Assembly (NCBI RefSeq): GCF_029207565.1
Contig: NZ_JANCMW010000006.1
Span: forward strand, 124,001 to 188,000
Source of the DNA: Marinobacter iranensis
GTDB lineage: Bacteria; Pseudomonadota; Gammaproteobacteria; Pseudomonadales; Oleiphilaceae
Direction of reading: 5' to 3'
DNA length: 64,000 nt
Every line of letters starts with the position of its first letter. Position 1 is the stretch's first letter. Of this stretch, positions 16,070 through 24,775 are shown piece after piece. The notes beneath the pieces were generated by a model that ran no database searches, was not told where the DNA came from, and was given only the letters and a program-made list of their open reading frames with translations. The position numbers and the translations under genes were made by a program.

Positions 16070-16936
16070 TTAGTTCTTTTTCTGCATCAAGCTGGCGGCC
16101 GTTGTCCAATCTTGGTCGGTCCAGGATGTCAGATGAGAAAAGTTCGAACCGGTCGCCTGAAACTCGCCGCCGTCGATCCCTATCGTCTGGCCGTTTAGAT
16201 ACTCGGCGCCCGGCGACATCATGTACGCAGCGAGGTTTGCAAGTTCAGGCATGTGGCCAGCACGTTTCATGGGGTTGCGGCCGACGGGGTCGAAGGTCCC
16301 GCCTTTGGGATCGAGCCGGGCCATCATACCTTCCGTGGGGAATAAGCCAGGAGCAATTGCGTTGAAGCGAATACCCTTTCCGCCCCACTCCACCGCAAGC
16401 GATTGGGTCATGGCATTGAGGCCGGCCTTGGACATGGCCGAAGGCACGGTGAATGGCCCTCCATTCCAGATCCAGCTCACCAGGATAGAAATCACTGAGG
16501 CCTTGCGCCCTTCAGCGATCCATCGCTTGCCGCATTCAAGCGTCACCAGGAAGGATCCGCGGAACACTATGCTGGAGATCGCATCGAACCCGTTGGGCGA
16601 CAGGTCCTCCGTGCGGCTGATAAAGTTGCCGGCTGCGTTGTTCACCAGGCCGGTCAGTGCGCCACCATCGGCCCAGATGGTTTCCACCATCTTTGAAATG
16701 TCCTCATGGCGGCGGATGTCGCAGGCGACCGGGATAATGTTGGAGCCATTGGCGGCCTTCAGTTCAGCGGCAGTTTCTTCCAGCACGGACATACGCCGTC
16801 CGCAGATGTAAACCGTCGCGCCCAATAGGCCAAAAGCCTCAGCCATCACGCGGCCGAGACCCGAGCCTCCACCAGTTACAAGAATGCGTTGCCCGTCCAG
16901 GAGGTTGGGCCGGTACATCAGATCATCGAGTGTCAT
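16070..16936 (-). CDS. SDR oxidoreductase, 2,4-dienoyl-CoA reductase-like
   Basis: A 288-residue short-chain dehydrogenase. Cofactor motif LVTGGGSGLGRVMAEAFG and NADPH-type CGRR, then NNAAGNF (NNAAG), and Ser-Ala-Met-Ser-Lys in place of Tyr-x-x-x-Lys (VPSAMSKAGLNAMTQSLAVE). Ser at the Tyr position with the conserved Lys, plus NAIAPGLFPTEG, is the pattern of 2,4-dienoyl-CoA reductases, which use a tyrosine elsewhere. It would reduce double bonds during degradation of unsaturated or partly dearomatised acyl-CoAs. The C-terminal extension after GIDGGE is longer than usual. Same strand as the flanking module-1 genes. Confidence 0.85.
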   Translation of the reverse strand: MTLDDLMYRPNLLDGQRILVTGGGSGLGRVMAEAFGLLGATVYICGRRMSVLEETAAELKAANGSNIIPVACDIRRHEDISKMVETIWADGGALTGLVNNAAGNFISRTEDLSPNGFDAISSIVFRGSFLVTLECGKRWIAEGRKASVISILVSWIWNGGPFTVPSAMSKAGLNAMTQSLAVEWGGKGIRFNAIAPGLFPTEGMMARLDPKGGTFDPVGRNPMKRAGHMPELANLAAYMMSPGAEYLNGQTIGIDGGEFQATGSNFSHLTSWTDQDWTTAASLMQKKN

Positions 16937-17331
16937 AGTCTTCTCTGTGGTTGATTGTGTTTACAAGGAGCGCCAAATCGCTTCCTCTCGCTGGTTCTGC
17001 CGTAGATGCGATGCACACACGAATCCGTATACAGGCGCGCTACGGGGTATTTGTTCATAAAGTCGTAGCCGCCGAAAAGTTGCAGGCACTCGTTCATGAC
17101 GCACCCGCCCTGCTCCGACATCCAGAGCTTGACCATGGACACTTTGGCCGTGGCCACCAGATCGGTAACGCTGCTGTCCACGAAGGTCCAAGCCAAATCG
17201 ATGGTAGTAGCGATTTTGGCCAGCTTGTATTTGGTGTTCTGGAATACGCTGAGCGGATTGCCAAAAGCCCGGCGTTCCAGCACGTATTCGAGCGTCGCGG
17301 CGTAAACATCCGCAGGTCCGCATCCATCCGC
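16937..17331 (-). pseudogene. Acyl-CoA dehydrogenase C-terminal fragment
   Basis: The complement reads ATLEYVLERRAFGNPLSVFQ, then NECLQLFGGYDFMNKYPVAR and DSCVHRIYGRTSE, all from the C-terminal helical domain of acyl-CoA dehydrogenases. The first ~230 residues (FAD loop and beta domain) are missing, and the end is frameshifted after RTSE so that the conserved EIM-x-I is lost. It is wedged between two SDR genes with no start codon in a good context. Residue of a second dehydrogenase, different in sequence from the intact one at 11950-13113. Confidence 0.8.
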
Positions 17332-17362
17332 TTGGGCGTGAAACCAATGGTCATAGTTGCTC

Positions 17363-18145
17363 TTAGCGGGGCGACATGCGGATGGCGCCGTCCACGCGAA
17401 CCGACTCGCCGTTCAAGTAGGTGGTAGTAATCATCATCTCTGCCACGGCTGCAAATTCGTCGGGTATGCCCAAGCGCTTCGGAAAGGGGACGGAGGCTGC
17501 CAGCGCCACTCGCACGTTCTCTGGCTGTGCTAGCAGCAACGGCGTCTCGAAAATTCCTGGGAGGATGGTGTTCACGCGGATACCGTTGGCCATCAGATCG
17601 CGCGCCACAGGCAGCGCCAAGCCAACGACACCGGCCTTGGATGCCGCGTAGGCAGTCTGTCCCATCTGCCCGTCCTGCGCGGCCACGGAAGCTGTGTTGA
17701 CGATGGCGCCGCGCTCGCCGTCAGCCAGCGGATCCAGGGTCAGCATGCCGGCCGCGCTTTTGGCCAGGCAGCTGAAGGTGCCAATCAGGTTGATCTGGAT
17801 GATCCGCTCAAAATCCTTAATTGGGAAATGCTTCGGCTTGCCGGTTGTCTTGTCGGTGGATGCAGTCTTGACGGCGTTCGCGACACCCGCGCAATTGACG
17901 AGGATGCGCTCCTGGCCATGGAGTTCACGCGCTTTCGCAAAAGCCGCGTCGACCTCGGTTTCGGACGTTACGTCCACCTCGCAGAAGACGCCGCCTATCT
18001 CGCGAGCCAATGCCTCGCCACGCTCGGTGTTGAGGTCGAACAAGGCGACCTTGACGCCGCGGCTTGCGAGACGCCGTGCAGTAGCTTCCCCAAGGCCTGA
18101 CGCCCCGCCCGTGACCACGGCGCTGATTTCAGATCCTAATCGCAT
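17363..18145 (-). CDS. 3-hydroxyacyl-CoA dehydrogenase type II (SDR)
   Basis: A 260-residue SDR from ATG 18145 (ribosome site agagga). Cofactor loop VVTGGASGLGEATARRLASR, NAD-favouring Asp in VALFDLN, NCAGVANAVKT, catalytic Ser in VNTASVAAQDGQ, Tyr-x-x-x-Lys in TAYAASKAGVVGLALP, and PGIFETPLL followed by PFPKRLGIPDEFAA are the hallmarks of the HSD17B10/type II 3-hydroxyacyl-CoA dehydrogenase group. It oxidises 3-hydroxyacyl-CoA to 3-oxoacyl-CoA, the step before thiolase. It follows, by 22 bases, a FadB-like gene that has lost its own dehydrogenase half, so it probably substitutes for it. Confidence 0.9.
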   Translation of the reverse strand: MRLGSEISAVVTGGASGLGEATARRLASRGVKVALFDLNTERGEALAREIGGVFCEVDVTSETEVDAAFAKARELHGQERILVNCAGVANAVKTASTDKTTGKPKHFPIKDFERIIQINLIGTFSCLAKSAAGMLTLDPLADGERGAIVNTASVAAQDGQMGQTAYAASKAGVVGLALPVARDLMANGIRVNTILPGIFETPLLLAQPENVRVALAASVPFPKRLGIPDEFAAVAEMMITTTYLNGESVRVDGAIRMSPR

Positions 18146-18167
18146 AAAATTCCTCTGCTGCTTCTGT

Positions 18168-19115
18168 TTAGTTGGTGACGGTGTTGACCTGCCTCGCCAA
18201 GCGACGGGCCGCCTGTGCATCGATAAATGCCTGAACGAGTTGCGCCGCCTGCGGTGTCCTGACAATTCCTGCAAAGGTGCGCAGTTCCTCTTCCAGTGCC
18301 GCGTCGCGCTGCAGGCGAGCGCAGCGGGCGAGCAGGCCCGGCACCGCAGCCAGTGCCGGAAGCTCCGCACTCTTTGACGTCGGATCGCCAGAAAGATGAG
18401 TTGCGTGCCCGGTGTCAGCATTGAGATGAGTGCATTTCTTCCTGCGCTCCTCCTGCCAGTCCAGATCACCGGCCGCAGCCTGCTGCAGCACCTTGAGTGC
18501 GGCTTGGCGCAAAGTATTGGGCTCGCAGACGTCGTAAACGACGTTGGCGGCCAGCGCAGCTTCAGCCCTGAACGAGTTGCCTTCGGTGATCCACTGCAGC
18601 GCGACTGAGATGCCAGCCACCCTTGGTAGACGTACGTGACCACCAGCACCCGGAATCAGGCCTAGCTTCACCTCGGGTAAGCCGATCTGCGCAACGGAGG
18701 ACATCACGCGAAATGAGCAAGCCAGCGCGAGCTCGAGGCCACCTCCGAGCGCGTAACCGCCAATCGCTGCTACCGTGGGAAATGGCAAGTCTTCAAGCGC
18801 ACGGAAAGCGTCGCTTGCGCCACGTACATCGTCAATGATCGCAGCCTCGTCCAGCGCAAAGCGTTGCACGAATTCATGAACGTCCGCGCCGACGACAAAA
18901 ACGTCCGTTGCGCTGCTAACCAGGAGTCCGCAAACTGCATCGGCCTGCGCCAGTTGCGCGAGTGCCTCATTGAGTTCCTTCAACGTGCACGAATCAAGCT
19001 TGTTTGCCGAGCCGTCTTGGCGGTCAAAGCACAACTCAAAGAGTTGATCGCCAACGGCGCGTACCCAAAGACTTTGCCCTTCAAACAGGGTCGATTGATC
19101 TGTTAAGTTATCCAT
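18168..19115 (-). CDS. FadB-type crotonase domain without the dehydrogenase half
   Basis: A 315-residue protein matching only the first ~310 residues of the ~715-residue FadB multifunctional enzyme. Features: QLFELCFDRQDGSANKLDSC, SSATDVFVVGADVHEFV, GGYALGGGLELALACSFRVM, LPEVKLGLIPGAGGHVRLPR (both catalytic Glu positions kept) and the FadB linker helix TPQAAQLVQAFIDAQAARRL. It then ends cleanly, before the GxGxxG nucleotide-binding domain. It should hydrate 2-enoyl-CoA. The missing dehydrogenase function is supplied by the SDR immediately downstream. A natural truncation after gene transfer is the likely origin. Confidence 0.85.
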   Translation of the reverse strand: MDNLTDQSTLFEGQSLWVRAVGDQLFELCFDRQDGSANKLDSCTLKELNEALAQLAQADAVCGLLVSSATDVFVVGADVHEFVQRFALDEAAIIDDVRGASDAFRALEDLPFPTVAAIGGYALGGGLELALACSFRVMSSVAQIGLPEVKLGLIPGAGGHVRLPRVAGISVALQWITEGNSFRAEAALAANVVYDVCEPNTLRQAALKVLQQAAAGDLDWQEERRKKCTHLNADTGHATHLSGDPTSKSAELPALAAVPGLLARCARLQRDAALEEELRTFAGIVRTPQAAQLVQAFIDAQAARRLARQVNTVTN

Positions 19116-19249
19116 CCTTGAAATCTATCTCGGATGCATCTCAGTACGCCTCGTCTGAAACGACGAAATTACTACGTTGGATTACCTCGGCTGCCGTAGA
19201 CACTTCTGACCTATGTTTCGGTGTCCACTACATGTAACTGAAACACGTT

Positions 19250-19678
19250 TTTGGCAATATCCATTCTGGCAATGGGCAGACTTTGTGCTCAACGGAGCGG
19301 TATTGACAGAGTACAAGCCGCGTCATCAGCATCAGGAATTCCTGGGATTCTTGCGCACCATTGACAATTCAGTACCGCCCTATCTCTCTATCCACATGAT
19401 CGTCGACAACTACGCCACGCATAAACATGCGCGCGTCAAAGCCTGGTTGGCTCCGCCTGCGCTGCCATGTGCATTTCATTCCGACTTACAGTTCCTGGCT
19501 CAACCAGGTAGAGCGCATCTACTCACTGATCACGGACAAGGCCATCTGGCGCGGATCGTTTGCCAGCGTCACGGAGTTGACGCGGAAAATCGATCATTTC
19601 GTCACCTCCTATAATCAGAATTGCAAACCGTTCCAATGGACCCCGACGGCTGATTCCATTCTCGAAAAACTCCAGTGA
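19250..19678 (+). mobile_element. IS630-family transposase C-terminal remnant
   Basis: Two overlapping frames give HQEFLGFLRTIDNSVPPYLS, IHMIVDNYATHKHARVKAWL and, after a frameshift near 19450, VHFIPTYSSWLNQVERIYSL and DHFVTSYNQNCKPFQWT: the second Asp and the Glu of the IS630 DDE domain. The first Asp half, start and left terminal repeat are missing. It lies directly upstream of the MalT-type regulator and could have brought or destroyed its promoter. Confidence 0.85.
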
Positions 19679-19727
19679 CGTTGCACACGAATTAACAGGA
19701 CAGGACTTCTTATGCTAATTTGCATTG

Positions 19728-22424
19728 ATGTACCCGAGAATATCACCCCACAAGCTGAGGCCGCCTGCTGCTGATAAACGTCATGTTCAGCGCGGGAGTG
19801 CCACACATTTTCTGGTGGAGCCTGGACCGGTTCGCCTGGTTTTGGTCCACGCGCCTGCAGGGTTCGGCAAAACAACCGTTCTTGCGCAGGCTCGTCAACA
19901 TCTGTGCGCCCAAGGAATTGCTACCGCTTGGCTCACGCTGGATTTAGCGGACAACGATCCATCCCGTTTTCTTGCCTGCCTTCAGGCAGAGTTCATAGCA
20001 TTGCAAACTCAGGAAATAGAAAACGCAGCACTCACGTCAGACACACCAGACGGTGATCAGGTTAGCGGGCTTTTTGAGCGCATTGCAGCTATTGACTTTC
20101 CCTTCGTTCTTTTTCTAGACGAGTTCGAAGTTATTAATTCGCCCGGCGTGCTCGACTTGGTGGGACAAGTGCTTGAACGCCTCCCCAGCAGCGGTAGAAT
20201 TATCCTCGGGACGAGGACTATGCCGCAACTGCGGCTTGCGCGGCTTCGGGCAACCGGTCAGATGCGGGAGTTAGATGCTCAGAACTTACGGTTTTCGCTG
20301 GAAGAAACTCGCGCGTTTTTCGAAACGCGTCCGGGTATTGGACTCTCGGACGACGACCTTCGCATTTTGCACAAGAAGACTGAAGGCTGGGTGGCGGCTC
20401 TGTTGCTCGCTTCGCTGGCGCTTGAACGAAATAAACGTGGCAGCGAGTTCATAGCATCGTTTTCGGGGACCGAATCCGCACTCGCCAATTATCTCGCCGA
20501 GGAGGTTCTGTCGCAACAACCCGAGCCTGTCCGGCATTTTTTACTTCGCACATCTATACTCGGTGAGATTTCAGCGCCGCTTTGCAGCGCACTCATGCCA
20601 GAGGTGGACTGTCACGCGATTCTGGCGGAGTTGGCAGCGACGGACGTTTTCATTATTCAAATCGAAGGCGAGCCTGGAACTTGGCGATACCACAGCCTGT
20701 TTGCCAGTTTCTTGCGCTCCGAACTGAAACGGGAAGCGCCCCTGGAATTTCTCGCCCTGCATGAAGCTGCTGCCCATGCATTTCTCAAGCAGGGCCGCAC
20801 TGTACCGGCGATAGACCACTTGATCGCCGGTGGCCACACCCAACCAGCTGTTACCTTGCTGCGTAACCAGGCGTTGCAACTGCTGACCCAGGGCAGGCTG
20901 CAATTGCTGGCACGCTGGTTCGATGCGTTGCCGCCATCTGCGCTGGTGGGCTCGCCTCTGCTTGAGGTGACCTACGCCTGGACACTGGGATACACGCGTG
21001 GCCCGCAGGCTGCGATCGTGCTGCTGAAAGCTACGGGCTTGACGGACTCGAACGATCCGGAGATCAGGGTTCACGTAGCAGCCTTGCAAGCCACGCTGCT
21101 CATCATGATGGACCGCTGGGAAGATGCCTATGCGGCGGGTCGACGCTCACTAGCCGCACTCCCTAGTCCATCTGCCTACGCGGACACCGCATTGGTCAAT
21201 GTGCTGGCTGCGGCGGCAACGGTATTGGGCCTTTTTGATGAGTCGAGGCACCTAGTTGAGCGCGCGCGTCTGAGTCAGGGCCAAAGTGTCAGCTATTTCC
21301 ACCGCATGTACTCCGAATCCATCGAGGGCATCATTGATTTGCTCGAAGGTCGCTTTCGACAAGCTCAGGCTAGGTTTCATCTGGCACTACAGACATCCCA
21401 GGCGCCTAGCATTTATTCTGGCCACGGCAATGCATGGGCTGGACTTCTGTATGCCGTTTCCATTTATGAAAATGGAGACCTGCGCGAGGCGCAGCATTTG
21501 CTGCACCTGTATTTGCCTCTTGCGCGAGATGCATGGCTTCCGGAGCAAACGATCCTCGGCTACCTATTGCTGTCGAGAACGACTTTTTACGCAGGTGAAA
21601 TCGATCACACTTTCGAGCATATTTCCGAACTGGAATACCTGGGCCATGAACGCCGGATTCCCCGATTTGTCGAAGCGGCTCGACTGGAACGGGCATGGGT
21701 CTTGCTGCGTCAAGGCCACTCCAGTGCGGCGGCCAAAGAACTTGCGATCGCTGCAGAATCCCCGGTGTGGCGCGACGTCGGCGCACGCCAGCATCTTGCA
21801 CTTGATTGGGACAACCTCGATATCGCGTGTGCACGCTGGGAGTTGATCGCAGGAGACGCCAACAAGGCACTGGAAAACCTGTCGCAATTGCTATCTCAGG
21901 CGCGTATGCAGGGACGTTCGCGCCGTGCCCTCAAGCTTCGTTTGCTCCTAGCCATGGCACAGGCACGCACAGGTCAAGATGAGAAGGCGACAGAATCAAC
22001 GCTGGCTTTGGTAAGAGAGTGCTGTACAGAGCGCGTTGTGCGACTGTTTGTTGATGAAGGACCTACCGCAGCTGCATTGCTCATGCGCTGCCGTCCATTT
22101 GCCGAAGCACAGCACGATCCTTTGATTACGGATTACCTGCATCGCCTGATCACCGCGTTTGGCCCCCAGGCCATTCCGCTGGATGCCGATGCAACTGTCG
22201 GGGGCGACCTGCCCGAATTGAAGGAAGCGCTTACCACCAAGGAAATTCTCGTGCTGCAACTGCTTGCAGAAGGTTATTCAAACAAGGCGCTGACGGAAAA
22301 GCTGTTCGTCTCCGATAGCACGGTACGCACCCACCTTCGCAACATCAATGCAAAGCTCGGCGCCAACAACCGAACCCAGGCGGTTGCCCTTGGCCGTAGG
22401 TACGGGCTCATCAACTTTAGGTAG
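19728..22424 (+). CDS. MalT/LuxR-type ATP-dependent transcription activator
   Basis: An ~898-residue STAND-class regulator, ATG 19728 chosen (TTG 19725 also in frame; no strong ribosome site). N-terminal ATPase domain with Walker A LVHAPAGFGKTTVLAQA and Walker B FVLFLDEFEVI, a winged-helix/TPR-like helical sensor in the middle (about 380-800), and a C-terminal LuxR HTH LTTKEILVLQLLAEGYSNKA followed by DSTVRTHLRNINAKLG. MalT-like proteins bind an inducer and ATP, oligomerise and activate promoters with repeated sites. It is the only regulator in module 1, so it is the natural candidate to control it, including the duplicated upstream regions of permease and porin. Confidence 0.9.
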   Translation: MYPRISPHKLRPPAADKRHVQRGSATHFLVEPGPVRLVLVHAPAGFGKTTVLAQARQHLCAQGIATAWLTLDLADNDPSRFLACLQAEFIALQTQEIENAALTSDTPDGDQVSGLFERIAAIDFPFVLFLDEFEVINSPGVLDLVGQVLERLPSSGRIILGTRTMPQLRLARLRATGQMRELDAQNLRFSLEETRAFFETRPGIGLSDDDLRILHKKTEGWVAALLLASLALERNKRGSEFIASFSGTESALANYLAEEVLSQQPEPVRHFLLRTSILGEISAPLCSALMPEVDCHAILAELAATDVFIIQIEGEPGTWRYHSLFASFLRSELKREAPLEFLALHEAAAHAFLKQGRTVPAIDHLIAGGHTQPAVTLLRNQALQLLTQGRLQLLARWFDALPPSALVGSPLLEVTYAWTLGYTRGPQAAIVLLKATGLTDSNDPEIRVHVAALQATLLIMMDRWEDAYAAGRRSLAALPSPSAYADTALVNVLAAAATVLGLFDESRHLVERARLSQGQSVSYFHRMYSESIEGIIDLLEGRFRQAQARFHLALQTSQAPSIYSGHGNAWAGLLYAVSIYENGDLREAQHLLHLYLPLARDAWLPEQTILGYLLLSRTTFYAGEIDHTFEHISELEYLGHERRIPRFVEAARLERAWVLLRQGHSSAAAKELAIAAESPVWRDVGARQHLALDWDNLDIACARWELIAGDANKALENLSQLLSQARMQGRSRRALKLRLLLAMAQARTGQDEKATESTLALVRECCTERVVRLFVDEGPTAAALLMRCRPFAEAQHDPLITDYLHRLITAFGPQAIPLDADATVGGDLPELKEALTTKEILVLQLLAEGYSNKALTEKLFVSDSTVRTHLRNINAKLGANNRTQAVALGRRYGLINFR

Positions 22425-22494
22425 CCTGAGATTTTCGGACACTCCCGTTTGGCAAACTCACCAAAGGGAGAAATCATTGCAAAACCGATTTTAA

Positions 22495-22738
22495 AAGTTA
22501 CGCGCCCGAATTTCGGGAAGAGGCAGTCAAGCTAGTGTTGGGGCAAGGCCTTTCACTACAGGAGGCGGGAGCGCGCTTGGCTGTCGCCAGGGGAGGCTCG
22601 CTAATTGGGTCAGCACCGGCCAGCCGCAACGTTGCTGAACTCGAAGCAGAGATCTCCAAGCCGCGCCGTGAACTGGCGGTCGAGCAGTTGGAAAAGGAAG
22701 TGCTAAATAAGGCCAAGTCCTCATGCATTCGGGGGTGA
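22495..22738 (+). mobile_element. IS3-family OrfA remnant
   Basis: Reads SYAPEFREEAVKLVLGQGLS LQEAGARLAV, the N-terminal HTH of IS3 OrfA, then SAPASRNVAELEAEISKPRR with the leucine-zipper tail ELAVEQLEKEVLNKAK, with an internal deletion between the two. The frame ends at the junction with an oppositely oriented IS3 remnant (22741-23215). No OrfB attached. Confidence 0.75.
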
Positions 22739-22740
22739 AC

Positions 22741-23215
22741 CAATCATGCCACCGCCCTCGTCATAAATCTCTATGATGCGTGACAGCAGGTGCTGATTCG
22801 CCTTTACCCTAGCGGACTCAGGGCGAAATACACAAGCGTAATAACCGCTGGCTGACACTTTCAAGCATCGGCGCATAAGACTTATTGGGAAATGACTGTG
22901 ACAACGTTGAATCGCCTGAAACCTCAGGACGATTTCTTTGCGAAGAACACTACCGCTTCGCGCAAAAATTCACTCTCCTTCTTCGCACGGGCCAGCTCTC
23001 GCTTGAGAGGGGCAACCTCCTCGGCTCTGGGCGAGCTGGGGCGCCTGAAGTCCTTATCGGTATCATCATCCGCTTCTCTGCGTCAACGAGACAAGAGATT
23101 GGGATTGACGCTGATCTCCAAGGCGACTTGGCGAGAACTCACACCAAGTTGACGGGTTAAAGCGATGGCTTCACGTTTGAACTCCGGACTATATTTTCTG
23201 CGTCCGGATATGAAC
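22741..23215 (-). mobile_element. Second IS3-family remnant, OrfA plus start of OrfB
   Basis: On the complement OrfA reads KYSPEFKREAIALTRQLGVS SRQVALEI, then meets an in-frame TGA at 23093-23095 where Trp is usual (NLLSR-stop-RREADDDT), then continues KDFRRPSSPRAEEVAPLKRE to VVFFAKKSS. OrfB begins after 22880 (KCQASAGYYACVFRPESARVK) and is cut at 22741 by the other IS3 remnant. A dead element that also lost its left end just before the duplicated regulatory region. Confidence 0.8.
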
Positions 23216-23260
23216 CCTCCCTTAGCACAGTGTGCCTCTTTTTAGAAATATCCGTTAACG

Positions 23261-23400
23261 CTTAAAACGCAGCTTCTGTTCCGTTGAGTCACACCCCAAG
23301 TCCGACAGGCTTCTTGTGTCGAATCGTCGATATTGACGATGAAAATATCGAGAAGGACACCTAGAGTAGAGCACTCACGACAATAACATGGGAGCCAAAG
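23261..23400 (+). promoter_or_regulatory. Duplicated upstream control region, copy B (porin side)
   Basis: Homologous to 6234-6377 over its whole length, including TTCTGTTCCGTTG, CCCCAAGTCCGACAG and the 18-base palindrome ATCGTCGATATTGACGAT (23323-23340). In both copies the palindrome lies well upstream of a transporter gene (about 215 bases here, 237 in copy A). Between this region and the porin start the DNA is AT-rich and likely contains the promoter. Confidence 0.6.
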
Positions 23401-23554
23401 TGAATGCCTATTATCTAATATAGAAAACTGTTTGAAAGCTAGTTTGCTGTTAATTTATTCGTGTCGATCAGCGACATAAAAATTGAAAAAAATTTATCAA
23501 TAACCGTGTGCCCCAGCGCATTAATAGAACAACAACTCTGGAGATAAATATAAC

Positions 23555-24661
23555 ATGAATTTTAATAAATCAATTCTAGCCAAGACTACTACAGCCGCAA
23601 TTTTCTTTAGTTTTATCTCCCAAGCATCCGCAGTCAATATCGATGCAGGTGATTTTGATGCGAATATTTATGGCTATGCTCGCTTGACTATGGTTTACGA
23701 TGTTGATGAGGATATTGGAGCGGATGCTGAAAATAGCATTTTTTCATTCATTGAAGGAAGCGGTGCCACTGGACATTTTGGTGCAAACGCCAATCAGAGC
23801 CGAATTGGCGTACAGATCAAGAACAATGACGGCGTAGAGTTCAAAGTCGAGGGGGACTTCTACAACGGTACATTGCGGCTACGTCATGCCTATGGGCAAT
23901 ATAAGGGGATATTGGCGGGACAAAACTGGTCAAATTACACTAGTTTTGTCGGCGCAACTTCCACTCTTGATTTCAGTGGTGTTGCGGGAGGCGCTGGACT
24001 TCAGCACCGGGAACCTCAGCTCAGATATACCACCGGCAAACTCTCTATGTCGGTTGAAAACCCACGAAGTGTGTTGAATAGTGCGAATGGCGCAACCCTT
24101 AAAGACAGTGCTCCTGCTTTTACCGCACGATACGAATCCCGTAGCTCCGGGGGCGGTTATTCCCTTGGGGTTCTCGCCAAACAGAACGCACACGATGACG
24201 GCATAACTGATGATTCTGCTATTGCTTATGCTGGTTTTGTTTCAGGGAAACTAGCGCTGAGCGACAATATTTCAGTTCAGGGAAGCGTGAACTATTCCAA
24301 TGGGGCAAGCGCATACCTTCACCAATCATATGCAGACGATGCCTATCTTGATGCCTCCGGTAGCCTAGAGAATATTTCTGGTTATGCAGGGAATATTGGA
24401 ACCACCTTCAAACTTGGTGGCGGCAAAAGTATCAATATGGCTGTTGGTATGACAACCGTAGACTGGGATGATGCTGTAGCGGATGGAATCAATGTCGATC
24501 GAAAGTCTGAAGTTAACCGAAACATTCTAGTTAACTACCTCTGGACGCCAGTTAAGAACGTAATGATGGGCGTCGAACTCGCCAACTGGTATACAGAAAG
24601 AGTAGATGGCACTGACGATGATGCAAACCGAGTTATGTTTGCCGCTCAATATAATTTTTAA
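23555..24661 (+). CDS. DcaP-like outer-membrane porin
   Basis: A 368-residue secreted beta-barrel protein. The signal peptide is residues 1-26 (KTTTAAIFFSFISQASA before VNIDAG). The rest is alternating amphipathic strands rich in Gly, Asn, Asp and Tyr (DANIYGYARLTMVYDVDEDI, SRIGVQIKNNDGVEFKVEGD) and ends in the outer-membrane assembly signal AAQYNF with terminal Phe. It is like the DcaP family of trimeric porins for dicarboxylates and other acids. The base composition is clearly more AT-rich than its neighbours, suggesting separate origin. It has its own terminator at 24753-24775 and shares an upstream region with the permease. Confidence 0.82.
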   Translation: MNFNKSILAKTTTAAIFFSFISQASAVNIDAGDFDANIYGYARLTMVYDVDEDIGADAENSIFSFIEGSGATGHFGANANQSRIGVQIKNNDGVEFKVEGDFYNGTLRLRHAYGQYKGILAGQNWSNYTSFVGATSTLDFSGVAGGAGLQHREPQLRYTTGKLSMSVENPRSVLNSANGATLKDSAPAFTARYESRSSGGGYSLGVLAKQNAHDDGITDDSAIAYAGFVSGKLALSDNISVQGSVNYSNGASAYLHQSYADDAYLDASGSLENISGYAGNIGTTFKLGGGKSINMAVGMTTVDWDDAVADGINVDRKSEVNRNILVNYLWTPVKNVMMGVELANWYTERVDGTDDDANRVMFAAQYNF

Positions 24662-24752
24662 AAACTTACCTTAGATAATAAATGCGTTAGAGAATTTTTA
24701 GACTCATAAATTGCTCCGTTCACTTTTTTGGAAACCCTCTGTGTGTCCTTTG

Positions 24753-24775
24753 CCCGGTCTATGCCGGGTTTTTTT
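24753..24775 (+). terminator. Rho-independent terminator of the porin gene
   Basis: Stem CCCGG (24753-24757) / CCGGG (24764-24768), six-base loop TCTATG and a run of seven T. It is the end of the porin transcript. The group II intron fragment begins at the very next base. Confidence 0.85.

Noticed and set aside
16033..16365. Plus-strand frame opposite the dienoyl-CoA-reductase-like gene
   Set aside because: Antisense shadow of a conserved SDR; no domain and no ribosome site.
6234..23400. Composite transposon flanked by insertion-sequence ends
   Set aside because: The 140-bp repeats contain no transposase or terminal inverted repeats and lie at matching distances before two transporter genes; a regulatory duplication explains them better, though recombination between them remains possible.
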